From the NCBI RefSeq assembly GCF_001434145.1, contig NZ_AZED01000014.1, positions 124,001 through 188,000 on the forward strand: a stretch of DNA of 64,000 nt, read 5' to 3'. This document shows, in pieces, positions 20,495 through 30,182 of the stretch (the first letter of the stretch is position 1; each line of letters opens with the position of its first letter). This DNA comes from Lentilactobacillus otakiensis DSM 19908 = JCM 15040 (GTDB lineage: Bacteria > Bacillota > Bacilli > Lactobacillales > Lactobacillaceae). The position numbers were made by a program, and so were the translations under genes. Under the pieces are notes generated by a model. The model ran no database searches and was not told the origin of the DNA. It saw nothing but the letters and a program-made list of their open reading frames with translations.

Positions 20495-21442
20495 ATGTCA
20501 ATTCAAGATCAAATTTTTAACGAAATTAAGAAATTTAAAACGATTATTATTCATCGACACAAACGTCCGGATCCCGATGCTATTGGTTCACAAATGGGAT
20601 TAGCACAGCTAATCAAGGGGTCATTTCCAGACAAAACAGTCCTGTGTGCTGGCAAACAATATGAAAGTTTTGCCTGGTTGGGCACAACTGATGAAATTAA
20701 AGATGAGCAGTACAAAGATGCTCTGGTAATTGTTGTGGATACTGCCAATCAGCCCAGAGTTGATGATGAACGGTATACAACCGGTAAAGAACTGATCAAA
20801 ATTGATCATCATCCAAATGATGACCAATTTGGTGACATTATGTGGGTTGAACCGGAATCATCCAGTACTTCTGAACTTATTTACGACTTTTATGATGCCA
20901 ACAAGTCTCAATTAACCTTGCCCGATGAAGGTGCTCGTTTGTTATATGCCGGCATTGTTGGAGATACTGGAAGATTTATGTATCCTTCAACCTCACCTCA
21001 TACATTGGAAGTGGCTTCAAAATTGGCCACTTACAACTTCTCGACGAGTGATGTTAACAAGATTGAAGACGAAATTGATATTCCACTGGCCCGGTTGTCA
21101 GCATACGTCTACGAGAATTTGAATATTCTTGACAGCGGTGCTGCTTACCTGGTCTTATCCAACAAGGTATTGGAGCCATTTAAGCTTGGAGACGAAAGTA
21201 CTTCCGCTGTGGTACCGTTACCAGGAAAAATTAAGCAGGTCGTCTCCTGGGCAATCTTTGTCGAGCAAAAGGACGGATCGTTTCGAATTCGCTTAAGATC
21301 CAAAGGACCAGAAATTAATGAACTTGCCAAGCACTACGGCGGTGGGGGTCACCCATTAGCCAGTGGCGCGGTCGTTGAAGACGAAGATCATATCAAAGAC
21401 TTTGTGAAAGATTTAAACGATCTTGTCGCCAAAAACAAGTAG
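20495..21442 (+). CDS. nrnA: DHH/DHHA1 phosphoesterase NrnA (nanoRNase and pAp phosphatase)
   Basis: A 315-residue bifunctional enzyme that degrades 2-5-nt RNAs and 3'-phosphoadenosine 5'-phosphate. The DHH domain has HRHKRPDPDAIGSQ (about 21-34), VVDTAN, the DHH signature IKIDHHPNDD (about 92-101) and YAGIVGDTGRFMYPS; the C-terminal DHHA1 domain ends with the GGGGHPLASGA motif. ATG 20495 follows TAATGGAGC. The DEAD-box helicase gene starts 8 bases after it, so the two are likely one RNA-metabolism transcript. Confidence 0.95.
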   Translation: MSIQDQIFNEIKKFKTIIIHRHKRPDPDAIGSQMGLAQLIKGSFPDKTVLCAGKQYESFAWLGTTDEIKDEQYKDALVIVVDTANQPRVDDERYTTGKELIKIDHHPNDDQFGDIMWVEPESSSTSELIYDFYDANKSQLTLPDEGARLLYAGIVGDTGRFMYPSTSPHTLEVASKLATYNFSTSDVNKIEDEIDIPLARLSAYVYENLNILDSGAAYLVLSNKVLEPFKLGDESTSAVVPLPGKIKQVVSWAIFVEQKDGSFRIRLRSKGPEINELAKHYGGGGHPLASGAVVEDEDHIKDFVKDLNDLVAKNK

Positions 21443-21450
21443 GAGATTAT

Positions 21451-22812
21451 ATGAGTAATTTTTCAGAATTTAATTTAAAACCATTTTTACTGGATGCAGT
21501 CAAGGAGCTTAACTTCACGCAACCGACTCCGGTTCAGGAAAAAGTGATGCCTGTGATTATGCAGGGAAGAGACGTTGTGGGTCAATCAGCCACTGGTAGT
21601 GGTAAGACCCATGCGTTTTTATTGCCAATTTTCAATCAATTGGATCCCGATAAGGATGAGGTCCAAGCTGTGATTACCACCCCTAGTCGGGAACTCGCTT
21701 ACCAAATTATTGACGCCGCCAAACAGCTGGCCAAACATTGCGATAAGCCAATTTCCACCGGAGCGTATGTCGGTGGAACTGACAAAGCTCGCCAGGAAAA
21801 GAAAATTCACCATGAACAGCCTCAATTAGTGATTGGGACGCCCGGCCGAATTTGGGATTTGATTCAAAATGGTGGCTTGGATGTTCATACCGCTTCACAA
21901 TTAGTGATTGATGAAGCTGATATGACTCTGGACATGGGATTTCTTGACGTTGTTGATAACATTGCTGCCAGCTTTGGTAAGCATGTTCAAATGATGGTCT
22001 TTTCAGCTACTATTCCACAAAAGATCAATGTTTTCTTAAAGAAATACATGGTCAACCCATTTATTGAAGAGATTCCTGTTTCAACCATTATCAGCCCAAC
22101 AATTGATAACTGGCTGATTTCAACGAAGGGACAAGACAAGAATCAACTGATCTATAAATTATTGACGATCGGTGAGCCCTATTTAGTTCTGATCTTCGCC
22201 AACACTAGAAAACGGGTTGTCGAACTTGCTGACTATTTGAAAGGGCAAGGCTTGAAAGTTGCGATGATTCATGGGGGCATGAAACCTCGTGAACGCAAGC
22301 AGGTTATGAAACGAGTTAAGAATCTCGATTTTCAGTTTGTGGTGGCCACTGATTTAGCAGCCCGTGGAATTGATATCGAAGGGGTTTCTGACGTTATTAA
22401 CGACGATATTCCAACCGAAGATTTGGAATTCTTTATTCACCGAGTCGGCCGAACGGGTCGAAATGGCATGTCTGGAACTTCAATCACGTTGTATTCCCCA
22501 GATGAAGAAAAAGAAGTCGAAGAACTTGAGGACATGGGAATTCATTTCAAACCCAAAGCACTTAAGAACGGCGAAATTGTTGATTCTTATGACCGAAACC
22601 GTCGGAAGACTCACCGTAAGAAACACGACAAACTTGATCCAACGATGATTGGAATGATCAAGAAGAAAAAGAAGAAGATCAAACCTGGTTACAAACGTCG
22701 AATCAAGAATACGATTGCCCGCAAAGATGAGATGGATCGACGAGTTGCCAAACGTGAGGAAGCAAGAGCGAAGCGAAAGCAGCGTAAGAGTAGTTCATCA
22801 AGATATAAGTAG
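21451..22812 (+). CDS. cshB: DEAD-box RNA helicase (CshB-like)
   Basis: A 453-residue ATP-dependent RNA helicase. A Q motif around FTQPTPVQEKV precedes motif I ATGSGKTHAF (about 49-58), Ia TPSRELAYQ, motif II VIDEADMTLDMG, motif III SAT and the second RecA lobe with FANTRKR, VATDLAARGIDIEG and HRVGRTGRNG. The last ~70 residues form a Lys/Arg-rich tail, as in cold-shock helicases that unwind ribosomal and messenger RNA. B. subtilis CshB is the closest named match by layout; the exact paralogue assignment is inference. ATG 21451 follows TAGGAGATT. Co-directional with nrnA. Confidence 0.9.
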   Translation: MSNFSEFNLKPFLLDAVKELNFTQPTPVQEKVMPVIMQGRDVVGQSATGSGKTHAFLLPIFNQLDPDKDEVQAVITTPSRELAYQIIDAAKQLAKHCDKPISTGAYVGGTDKARQEKKIHHEQPQLVIGTPGRIWDLIQNGGLDVHTASQLVIDEADMTLDMGFLDVVDNIAASFGKHVQMMVFSATIPQKINVFLKKYMVNPFIEEIPVSTIISPTIDNWLISTKGQDKNQLIYKLLTIGEPYLVLIFANTRKRVVELADYLKGQGLKVAMIHGGMKPRERKQVMKRVKNLDFQFVVATDLAARGIDIEGVSDVINDDIPTEDLEFFIHRVGRTGRNGMSGTSITLYSPDEEKEVEELEDMGIHFKPKALKNGEIVDSYDRNRRKTHRKKHDKLDPTMIGMIKKKKKKIKPGYKRRIKNTIARKDEMDRRVAKREEARAKRKQRKSSSSRYK

Positions 22813-22819
22813 GTCTGTA

Positions 22820-22848
22820 TTGACACCATATTCACAAAAAAGTATACT
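22820..22848 (+). promoter_or_regulatory. Strong promoter of the alaS T-box leader
   Basis: TTGACA (22820-22825), 17 bases and TATACT (22843-22848), almost consensus. Transcription would begin near 22855, giving a leader of about 225 nt. Confidence 0.8.
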
Positions 22849-22854
22849 TTGAGA

Positions 22855-23064
22855 TGTGTTAAGAACATGCCGTTTAATTTTATGTTTCAGAGACGTTTTG
22901 GTTGGTGAGAAAAACGACTGAAATTATTCGGTGCTCTCTTAAAATTCAAATTGTAATACGCAACTCTACGTTATAGAGATCAAGTGGTTAACGATAAACA
23001 TCGTTGCAATCAGAGTGGTACCGCGTCAATGGGCGTCTCTGTGAGCAACGGTGTTTTAATTTTG
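22855..23064 (+). promoter_or_regulatory. T-box leader (tRNA-Ala sensing) of alaS
   Basis: The T-box sequence AGAGTGGTACCGCG (23012-23025) is present. A stem III-like hairpin AACGAT/ATCGTT (22990-22995 with 23000-23005) overlaps the 5' arm of a terminator made of CGTTGC/GCAACG (23002-23007, 23045-23050), CAGAG/CTCTG and CGC/GCG, then TTTTAATTTT. A GCT triplet at 22933-22935 next to a short AGAG/CTCT stem is the likely alanine specifier. Uncharged tRNA-Ala would favour read-through into alaS. Confidence 0.9.
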
Positions 23065-23081
23065 TCAGAGGAGAAAATAGC

Positions 23082-25724
23082 ATGAAACAGTTAAGTAGCG
23101 GTCAAATTAGACAAATGTACTTAGATTTTTTCCAAGAAAAAGGGCACACGATTGAACCAAGTGCCTCACTGATTCCAGTGGATGATCCAACTTTGCTTTG
23201 GATCAACTCAGGTGTTGCAACCATGAAAAAGTACTTCGATGGTTCAGTTGTTCCTAAGAATCCCCGGATGACCAGTTCACAAAAAAGTATTCGGACCAAC
23301 GATATTGAAAACGTTGGTAAAACCCCACGTCATCACACGTTATTTGAAATGTTGGGTAACTTTTCTGTTGGTGATTATTTTAAGAAAGAAGCCATTACCT
23401 GGGCATTTGAATTATTAACTTCCCCAAAGTGGTTTGGTTGGGATAAGGATAAACTCTATATGACTGTTTACCCGAAGGATACTGACGCCAAGATGTATTG
23501 GGAAAAAGTCGGTGTTGCTCCTGATCACATTATCGAAATTGAGGATAATTTCTGGGATATTGGCCAAGGACCATCCGGCCCTGATTCAGAAATCTTTTAC
23601 GATCGTGGAAAGGATTTCGATAATCTGGCCGATGACGATCCTGAAAACTATCCTGGTGGTGAAAATGATCGCTGGCTGGAAGTCTGGAATATCGTCTTTT
23701 CACAATTTAACCATACCCCACAGGACACATACGAGCCACTTCCTCGGAAGAACATTGATACCGGAATGGGGCTTGAACGAGTGGTTTCCATTTTTCAAAA
23801 CGCTCGAACCAATTTTGAAACCGATCTCTTCTTACCAATGATTCACAAGACCGAAGAATTAAGTGACAACAAGAAATATGATACCAACAAGCGAGACAAT
23901 GAAGCCTTCAGAATTATTGCCGATCATGCACGGGCAATTACCGTTGCAATTGGCGACGGTGCTTTGCCTTCCAACGTCGGCCGTGGCTACGTTATTCGTC
24001 GACTGATTCGTCGTGCAATTGTTAATGGGCAACGTTTAGGCATTAACGAGGCATTCTTGTACAAACTGGTCCCAGTGGTTGGCCAAACCTTGGAATCCTA
24101 CTATCCTGACGTCCTCAAGCAAAAAGATTACATCGCCAAGGTTGTGCGCTCTGAAGAGGACCGTTTCAACGAAACATTGGCAGATGGATTAAAACTGTTT
24201 AACCAAGTTGTCAGAGATGCCAAAGCCAACAATCAAACAGTGATTGATGGCCCAACTGCTTTCAAACTATATGATACTTATGGTTTCCCCGTTGAACTGA
24301 CTGAAGAAGAAGCCAGCGATGCCGGTCTATCTGTTGACAAGCCGGGCTTTGAGGCCGAAATGCAGAAACAAAAAGATCGGGCTCGGAAAGCTCGAAGTGG
24401 CGCCAAATCAATGGGCGTTCAACGAGACCTTCTGATTGAAATCAAAGATCCAAGTGAATACGTTGGTTATGACACTTTAGACGTTGATAATGCCGAACTC
24501 CTTGCAATTGTCGAAAACGAAAAGTTGGTTGAAACCTCAAAGGGCGGCACGGTTGAAGTCATTTTCGATAAAACACCATTCTATGCAGAAATGGGTGGTC
24601 AAGTGGCCGACCGTGGCGTTGTCCTCGATGAAGAGGGTGACAAGGTTGCGGATGTTGTTGACGTCCAACACGCACCTAATGGCCAGAACCTTCACACTTT
24701 GAAGACACAAGAACCACTTGAAAAGGGCAAGAAGTACCATTTGATTGTTGATAAACTATTCCACAGTCGGGTTGAAAAGAACCATACCGCCACTCATTTA
24801 CTTGACCAGTCATTGAGAAATGTTTTAGGCGGCCATACTCAACAAGCCGGTTCGTTAGTTGAACCAAACTACCTGCGTTTTGACTTTAATCACTTTGGTC
24901 AAGTAACTGATGAGGATTTGCAAAAAGTTGAGGACATGGTTAACCGTCAAATCTTCAATGAAATTGACGTCAATACGGTTGTGACCGATCCTAAGACTGG
25001 TAAAAAAATGGGTGCGATTGCTTTATTCAGTGAAAAATATGGTGACAAAGTCCGAGTTGTCAGCATTGGTGATTTCTCAGTTGAATTTTGTGGCGGAACT
25101 CACGTGACTAATACGCGTGATATCGGCCTCTTCAAGATTGTTTCTGAATCTGGTGTTGGTGCCGGTGTCCGTCGAATCGAAGCCGTGACTGCCAAAGATG
25201 CTTTTAAGATGTTAAACGATCATGAAAAAGAATTAAAGCAAATTGCCAGTGATTTGAAAGTCACCCAGATTAAAGATACGCCTAAACGAGTTGGTCAATT
25301 GCAGACTGAAATTAAGGATCTTACTCAGAACCAACAATCCCTTGAAGCCAAGTTGGCTGGCCAACAGGCACAAAACGTCTTTGCCGACAAGAAGACTGCT
25401 GGCAAATACACAATTATTACCGGTGTGATCAAGGATGCTGGAATGGATCAACTTCGTCAATTAGCTGATACATGGCGTTCAAAGCAATTGTCCGATGTCT
25501 TGGTTCTGGGTACTGGTAGTGGTGAGAAAGCTAACTTGATTGTCGCTGTTACCGATGATCAGATTAAGGCAGGGATCAAGGCTGGTGATTTAATCAAGTC
25601 GATTGCAGGCAACATCAAAGGTGGCGGCGGTGGTCGTCCCAACATGGCTCAAGCCGGCGGGAAAGATCCTGCAGGCCTCGACAAAGCGATGAGTGCAGCG
25701 GTTGACTGGTTAACTAACAAATAA
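23082..25724 (+). CDS. alaS: Alanyl-tRNA synthetase
   Basis: An 880-residue class II synthetase charging tRNA-Ala. The catalytic core starts SGQIRQMYLDFFQEKGH; the editing domain has the zinc motif H-x3-H in HTATHLLDQSLR and the C-x3-H in EFCGGTHVTNT; the C-terminal coiled coil and DHHA1-like C-Ala domain end with GGGGGRPNMAQAGGKDP. ATG 23082 follows AGAGGAGAA (23067-23075); upstream in-frame codons from 23004 belong to the T-box leader and were rejected. Expression is controlled by the T-box. Confidence 0.98.
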   Translation: MKQLSSGQIRQMYLDFFQEKGHTIEPSASLIPVDDPTLLWINSGVATMKKYFDGSVVPKNPRMTSSQKSIRTNDIENVGKTPRHHTLFEMLGNFSVGDYFKKEAITWAFELLTSPKWFGWDKDKLYMTVYPKDTDAKMYWEKVGVAPDHIIEIEDNFWDIGQGPSGPDSEIFYDRGKDFDNLADDDPENYPGGENDRWLEVWNIVFSQFNHTPQDTYEPLPRKNIDTGMGLERVVSIFQNARTNFETDLFLPMIHKTEELSDNKKYDTNKRDNEAFRIIADHARAITVAIGDGALPSNVGRGYVIRRLIRRAIVNGQRLGINEAFLYKLVPVVGQTLESYYPDVLKQKDYIAKVVRSEEDRFNETLADGLKLFNQVVRDAKANNQTVIDGPTAFKLYDTYGFPVELTEEEASDAGLSVDKPGFEAEMQKQKDRARKARSGAKSMGVQRDLLIEIKDPSEYVGYDTLDVDNAELLAIVENEKLVETSKGGTVEVIFDKTPFYAEMGGQVADRGVVLDEEGDKVADVVDVQHAPNGQNLHTLKTQEPLEKGKKYHLIVDKLFHSRVEKNHTATHLLDQSLRNVLGGHTQQAGSLVEPNYLRFDFNHFGQVTDEDLQKVEDMVNRQIFNEIDVNTVVTDPKTGKKMGAIALFSEKYGDKVRVVSIGDFSVEFCGGTHVTNTRDIGLFKIVSESGVGAGVRRIEAVTAKDAFKMLNDHEKELKQIASDLKVTQIKDTPKRVGQLQTEIKDLTQNQQSLEAKLAGQQAQNVFADKKTAGKYTIITGVIKDAGMDQLRQLADTWRSKQLSDVLVLGTGSGEKANLIVAVTDDQIKAGIKAGDLIKSIAGNIKGGGGGRPNMAQAGGKDPAGLDKAMSAAVDWLTNK

Positions 25725-25832
25725 TTATTACACCACGGTTACATGTCCGTTACATTGGCTTACTTGATTGTAGTTTCACTTATAATCAGTTAAAATTAAT
25801 ACAAATGACCTTATGTCATAGAGGTGAATTGT

Positions 25833-26114
25833 ATGAGTTCGTTAGATAAAACCATGTTTTTTAATTTTAATGAAGATCAGCCAAAAGACGTTCGTGAGAC
25901 ATTACTGACTGTGTACGCAGCACTTGAAGAGAAGGGTTACAATCCCTACAATCAAATTGTTGGATATCTAATTTCCGGCGATCCTGCATACATTCCACGT
26001 AATCTTGATGCACGGAATCTTATTCGCAGACATGAACGTGATGAAATAATCGAGGAATTAGTTCGTTTCTATTTGGATAATCATCCAACTGAAACGAAAA
26101 AAGGTGAAAAATGA
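25833..26114 (+). CDS. IreB family regulatory phosphoprotein
   Basis: A 93-residue DUF965/IreB protein (YrzL in Bacillus). Typical features are [18 protein letters not shown] near the N-terminus and [19 protein letters not shown] in the middle. In Enterococcus IreB is phosphorylated by the kinase IreK and tunes cephalosporin resistance; here the role is inferred from family membership. ATG 25833 follows GAGGTGA (25821-25827) at 5 bases; GTG 25824 is inside that site. A -10 like TATAAT (25781-25786) is present without a clear -35. Overlaps ruvX by 4 bases. Confidence 0.9.
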   Translation: MSSLDKTMFFNFNEDQPKDVRETLLTVYAALEEKGYNPYNQIVGYLISGDPAYIPRNLDARNLIRRHERDEIIEELVRFYLDNHPTETKKGEK

Positions 26115-26545
26115 GATTAATGGGTTTAGATGTTGGTTCAAAAACCGTCGGGGTTGCTGTCAGTGACCAGTTAGGTTGGACCTCACAAGGTGTTGAAATA
26201 ATTCGGATCGATGAAGATAACCAGGAATTTGGTTTAGACCGGGTATCTGAATTGGTGGACAAGTTTCAAGTTGACGGATTTGTGCTTGGCCTGCCTAAAA
26301 ACATGAACAATTCTATAGGGCCAAGGGCTGAAGCTTCTGAACAGTATGGCAAACGACTTGAAGACAAGTTTCACCTGCCAGTTGATTTTGAAGATGAACG
26401 ATTAACAACTGTTGAAGCCCAGCGAATGCTGATCGAAGAAGCAGATGTTTCCAGAGCCAAGCGGAAAAAAGTGATTGACAAACTGGCCGCTGGCTTGATA
26501 CTTCAGAATTATTTGGACCGCAAAGGCAAATTAACTAAAATATAG
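26111..26545 (+). CDS. ruvX: Holliday junction resolvase RuvX/YqgF
   Basis: A 144-residue RNase H-fold nuclease. Catalytic acidic residues are in [16 protein letters not shown] (about 3-18), VLGLPKNMN and [11 protein letters not shown], with a final Asp region in [13 protein letters not shown]. It acts as a Holliday junction resolvase and/or in pre-16S rRNA 5' maturation; the split between these roles in this organism cannot be read from sequence. ATGA overlap with the IreB gene shows translational coupling. Confidence 0.95.
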   Translation: MRLMGLDVGSKTVGVAVSDQLGWTSQGVEIIRIDEDNQEFGLDRVSELVDKFQVDGFVLGLPKNMNNSIGPRAEASEQYGKRLEDKFHLPVDFEDERLTTVEAQRMLIEEADVSRAKRKKVIDKLAAGLILQNYLDRKGKLTKI

Positions 26546-26559
26546 CGAGGTAAACAATT

Positions 26560-26886
26560 ATGGCAGATCAAGAACCAGTACAACAACAAATTACATTAGT
26601 CGATGAAAACGGCGATGAAACTTTATACGATGTATTATTTACTTTCAAGTCGGAAGACTTTGATCGTTCATACATTTTAATTTATCCAGACGGCAAGGGT
26701 GAAGACGAAGAAGTTGAAATCCAAGCATACGCATTGCCAAAGGGTGACGATCCCAGTGATCCTCAAGGCGGCGAACTTCAAGCAATCGAAACTGACAAGG
26801 AATGGGATATGATTGAATCAGTTTTGAACACTTTCTTGGGTAAAGATGGCGACGATCAGGATGATGACAGCAAAGATAATCAATAA
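26560..26886 (+). CDS. DUF1292 family protein (YrzB-like)
   Basis: A 108-residue acidic protein. The DUF1292 core is seen in QITLVDENGDETLYDVLFTF and SYILIYPDGKGEDEEVEI; the last ~15 residues are Asp-rich. Function is unknown. It follows IreB and RuvX in a fixed Firmicute trio (yrzL-yrrK-yrzB), with GCGAGGTAAAC before ATG 26560. A terminator follows. Confidence 0.9.
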   Translation: MADQEPVQQQITLVDENGDETLYDVLFTFKSEDFDRSYILIYPDGKGEDEEVEIQAYALPKGDDPSDPQGGELQAIETDKEWDMIESVLNTFLGKDGDDQDDDSKDNQ

Positions 26887-26908
26887 TTAAAATATTGTCA
26901 TTGTTACG

Positions 26909-26950
26909 AAAGGATTGAGGCGAAGCAGTTGTTTAGTCTCAGTCCTTTTT
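26909..26950 (+). terminator. Rho-independent terminator after the ruvX operon
   Basis: A stem AAAGGATTGAG (26909-26919) with CTCAGTCCTTT (26938-26948), one wobble pair, an 18-base loop and a T run. Confidence 0.8.
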
Positions 26951-26977
26951 AATTGAAAGAATTTAGGATGTGATGTA

Positions 26978-27220
26978 ATGTCTAATAACGAAAAACGTCG
27001 GTTCAAGGCGACCATTGATGGTAAAGACTATGTATTGGTCGGTAAGGGAACCGTTGACCACATGCAAGCTGTGACTGACTTACTGAATGAACAGCTCAAG
27101 CAGCTGCATGAAGCAATGCCAACTTCGACAGAAGAACAGCGGGCAATTTTGATCGCATTTAATGCGATTTCCAAACAATTTGAAGTGGAAGAAAACGCCC
27201 ACAATAAAGAGGTTCGTTAA
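26978..27220 (+). CDS. zapA: Cell division protein ZapA
   Basis: An 80-residue FtsZ-ring-associated protein. It has the ZapA N-terminal beta segment RRFKATIDGKDYVLVGKG, then an alpha helix and a short C-terminal coiled coil that dimerises. It bundles FtsZ filaments. The ATG follows TTTAGGATGTGATGTA. Its stop (TAA) abuts the ATG of the CvpA gene, and the zapA-cvpA-mutS2-trxA order is conserved in Firmicutes. Confidence 0.92.
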   Translation: MSNNEKRRFKATIDGKDYVLVGKGTVDHMQAVTDLLNEQLKQLHEAMPTSTEEQRAILIAFNAISKQFEVEENAHNKEVR

Positions 27221-27739
27221 ATGATTTTTAGTATTGGGATCATTTTGATTTTAATATTTGGCTTTCTTCGCGGATTGCACCGTGGTTTTGTCAACGAAAT
27301 TTTAAGTTTAATTGGTTTCTTGGCAGCCACCTTTGTCAGTATTGTTGGGACAAGTCCAATTGCTGGCTGGATTAATCAGGCAATTTTCCAGAGTGGCCAA
27401 AATGAAACTGCACAGTTGATCATCAAATGGGTAATCTTTGCGGTCCTTTTTGGGCTGGTTTGGCGAATTGTTCGCCTGCTCAGCGATCTTTTGGCGCCAA
27501 TCACACGGTTGCCTTTACTGCACCAGTTGAATTCTTTGCTGGGTGGGATCGCTGACTTCATCATCAAGTATTTGTTTATCTTCATTTTGCTGAATTTCTT
27601 GTTGATGTTCCCCAGCCAAAGCATCCGTGATCAGTATGAACAATCCGATGTTTCTCAATGGATTGTGAAGAAAACACCGATTCTCTCCGATGAAATGATT
27701 CAGATTTGGGATCAGCATTCTAGTGAGGTTAATGTATGA
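27221..27739 (+). CDS. CvpA family membrane protein
   Basis: A 172-residue membrane protein of the CvpA/YshB family. About four hydrophobic segments are visible: residues 1-20, 25-45, 65-85 and 105-130. The conserved RGLHRGFVNEILSLIGF motif is in the first loop. The family was named for colicin V production but the molecular role in Gram-positives is unknown. ATG 27221 follows the zapA stop directly (TAAATG) and mutS2 starts within its last codons (4-base overlap), so these three are coupled. Confidence 0.9.
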   Translation: MIFSIGIILILIFGFLRGLHRGFVNEILSLIGFLAATFVSIVGTSPIAGWINQAIFQSGQNETAQLIIKWVIFAVLFGLVWRIVRLLSDLLAPITRLPLLHQLNSLLGGIADFIIKYLFIFILLNFLLMFPSQSIRDQYEQSDVSQWIVKKTPILSDEMIQIWDQHSSEVNV

Positions 27740-30102
27740 ACGAAAAAGTTTTAGAAACATTAGAATATGGAAAAATTAAAGAGCAGCTGGGCAAGTACCT
27801 AACGACTGACCGTGGGTTAGAAATTGTCGATTTACTAACGCCAAGTTCATCGTTTGAAACTGTAACCAAGCGGCTGGAACAGACTGCCGATGGGGCAGAC
27901 ATTGTCCGCTTGAAGGGTGAAATCCCGATTCCCAAGTTGACGGAAATTTCACCTTATATGAAACGCCTAAGAATCGAGAACGCTTCTTTAAGCGGCACGG
28001 AGCTTTCTCACATCACTAAATTGCTGAGAGCAGTTCAAGTTGTGACTGAATTCTTTCATGATTTGGAAGCAGAAGAAGTGACGTTGAAATCGATCCCGTC
28101 AATTGTTAACCAATTAACGTTGATGCCTGATGTTACCAAGCGAATGGTCACATCTGTGGACGATGATGGCCGAATCCTTGATGGGGCTTCATCGGAGTTA
28201 CGATCAATTCGCCGGACCATCGTTGCCACCCAGAGCAACATTCGCTCCAAAATGGGCAAGTTCATTAAGGGATCTGACGCTAAATATCTCTCTGAGCCGA
28301 TCATCACAGTCCGTGATGGTCGATTTGTGTTGCCAATTAAAGCTGAATACAAGCAACGGTTCGGCGGCATTATTCATGATCAAAGTGCATCCGGCCAAAC
28401 TTTATACGTTGAGCCAAACAATGTAGTTGAAATGAATAATCAGTTGAGACGGGACCAGTTGTCAGAACGTGCTGAGGTGCGTAGAATTTTAGCAGAATTG
28501 ACGAACCTTATCCGACCACATCGGGATGAATTACTTGCCAACATGGATTTAGTCGGTCAATTGGACTTCGTGAACGCCAAAGCAAAATTCGCCCACGAAA
28601 CCGGAAGCGTATTGCCGAAGGTTTCACGCGAAAATGTGATTAACCTTAGAAAAGCGCGCCATCCATTGATTCCTAAAGAAAAAGTCGTTGCCAACGACAT
28701 TGAAATTGGTGATCAATACAATACGATTATTGTGACTGGACCCAATACCGGTGGTAAAACCATTACGATTAAGACCGTCGGCCTACTTCAATTAATGGGG
28801 CAGTCAGGGTTGTTTATTACTGCCAACGAAGATTCCCAAATTGGTGTTTTTGACAACGTCTTTGCCGATATCGGTGATGAACAATCCATTGAAGCCAATT
28901 TGAGTACTTTTTCGTCTCACATGGACAATATCATTTCCATTTTGAAGCAAACCAGCAAGAACAGTTTGGTATTGCTTGATGAATTGGGTGCCGGAACTGA
29001 TCCAAAAGAAGGAGCTGCTCTGGCGATGGCGATTATCGATGCTTTCCACAAAATTGGCGGTGAATTAATTGCCACAACTCACTATCCGGAATTAAAGGCT
29101 TTTGCCTATAATCGGCCTGGGATTATCAATGCTTCGATGGAATTTGACGTCGAAACCCTGCAACCAACTTATCGATTCCTGTTAGGAATTCCTGGTCAAA
29201 GTAACGCGTTGAACATTGCTAGCAAATTAGGGATGTCAAAGGCCATTATTGACCAGGCACGGTCATTTACCGATTCCGAGAACCAAGATATCAATAACAT
29301 GATTGAAGAGCTTACAGCGCAAACTAAGCGGGCTCACGACGAAGCTGATGAACTGGCTCAGCAATTGAAGGAATCCACTAAAATTCATAATGAATTGCAG
29401 GATAAATTTACCAAGTATGAGAATCAAAAAGAACGTCTAACTGAGCAAGCCAAAGAACAAGCCAATCAGGTGGTCGAGGATGCTAAAAAGAAAGCCGATC
29501 AAATCATTAACGACTTGCATAAAAAACAAGCTCAGATCGGGAAGGTCGCCGTTAAAGAAAATGAGTTGATTGATGCCAAAGGTGCATTAAATAAGTTGGA
29601 AACCGCCCCTAATTTGACTAAAAATAAAGTATTGAAAAAAGAAAAGGCTAAGCACGATTTTCATCCTGGTGATGATGTCCTTGTAAAGTCTTATGGACAA
29701 CAGGGAACTTTGTTACGCAAGGATAAACACAATACTTGGGACGTTCAAATTGGGATTTTGAAGATGCAGATTGAAGAATCTGATTTGGAGAAATCCGGTC
29801 CAACTAAGCAAGACAAGAATCAATACCAGACACACGTCTCCAGAACTCGGTCGACTGGCATGTCACCAACTTTGGACTTACGAGGCCATCGTTATGAAGA
29901 AGCCATGACCGAAGTCGATCGGTACATTGATTCTGCGTTGCTGGCAGGGTATCCGTCTGTCACCATCATTCATGGCAAGGGAACTGGGGCACTTCGAAAA
30001 GGGGTTACCGAGTATTTAAAGCGTAATCCACGGGTCAAGAGCTTTGGTTATTCCGCTCCAAATGCGGGTGGCGATGGTTCGACGGTTGTTAAATTAAAAT
30101 AA
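27736..30102 (+). CDS. mutS2: Endonuclease/ribosome-rescue ATPase MutS2
   Basis: A 788-residue MutS2. It lacks the mismatch-recognition domain; the MutS-like lever and clamp region is followed by ATPase Walker A TGPNTGGKTITIKT (about 334-347), Walker B LVLLDELGAGTDPKEGA and TTHYPELKA. A long coiled coil (about 515-620), a KOW-like part and a C-terminal Smr nuclease domain with TLDLRGHRYEEAM and IIHGKGTGALRKGV follow. Family members suppress recombination and, in Bacillus, split collided ribosomes. ATG overlaps the upstream stop by 4 bases. It is distinct from mutS at 10314. Confidence 0.97.
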   Translation: MNEKVLETLEYGKIKEQLGKYLTTDRGLEIVDLLTPSSSFETVTKRLEQTADGADIVRLKGEIPIPKLTEISPYMKRLRIENASLSGTELSHITKLLRAVQVVTEFFHDLEAEEVTLKSIPSIVNQLTLMPDVTKRMVTSVDDDGRILDGASSELRSIRRTIVATQSNIRSKMGKFIKGSDAKYLSEPIITVRDGRFVLPIKAEYKQRFGGIIHDQSASGQTLYVEPNNVVEMNNQLRRDQLSERAEVRRILAELTNLIRPHRDELLANMDLVGQLDFVNAKAKFAHETGSVLPKVSRENVINLRKARHPLIPKEKVVANDIEIGDQYNTIIVTGPNTGGKTITIKTVGLLQLMGQSGLFITANEDSQIGVFDNVFADIGDEQSIEANLSTFSSHMDNIISILKQTSKNSLVLLDELGAGTDPKEGAALAMAIIDAFHKIGGELIATTHYPELKAFAYNRPGIINASMEFDVETLQPTYRFLLGIPGQSNALNIASKLGMSKAIIDQARSFTDSENQDINNMIEELTAQTKRAHDEADELAQQLKESTKIHNELQDKFTKYENQKERLTEQAKEQANQVVEDAKKKADQIINDLHKKQAQIGKVAVKENELIDAKGALNKLETAPNLTKNKVLKKEKAKHDFHPGDDVLVKSYGQQGTLLRKDKHNTWDVQIGILKMQIEESDLEKSGPTKQDKNQYQTHVSRTRSTGMSPTLDLRGHRYEEAMTEVDRYIDSALLAGYPSVTIIHGKGTGALRKGVTEYLKRNPRVKSFGYSAPNAGGDGSTVVKLK

Positions 30103-30130
30103 GAATGATTGTGTGCAATCTGTTTGCTTT

Positions 30131-30160
30131 TTGCTAAAAAATTGTTAGTATGAATATATT
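30131..30160 (+). promoter_or_regulatory. Promoter for trxA
   Basis: TTGCTA (30131-30136), 18 bases and TATATT (30155-30160), 22 bases before the thioredoxin start. Motif match only. Confidence 0.5.
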
Positions 30161-30182
30161 AAAAGATTGGAGTGTTTTGAAT

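Noticed and set aside
23004-23081. In-frame upstream extension of alaS
   Set aside because: These codons lie within the T-box leader; ATG 23082 with AGAGGAG is the real start.
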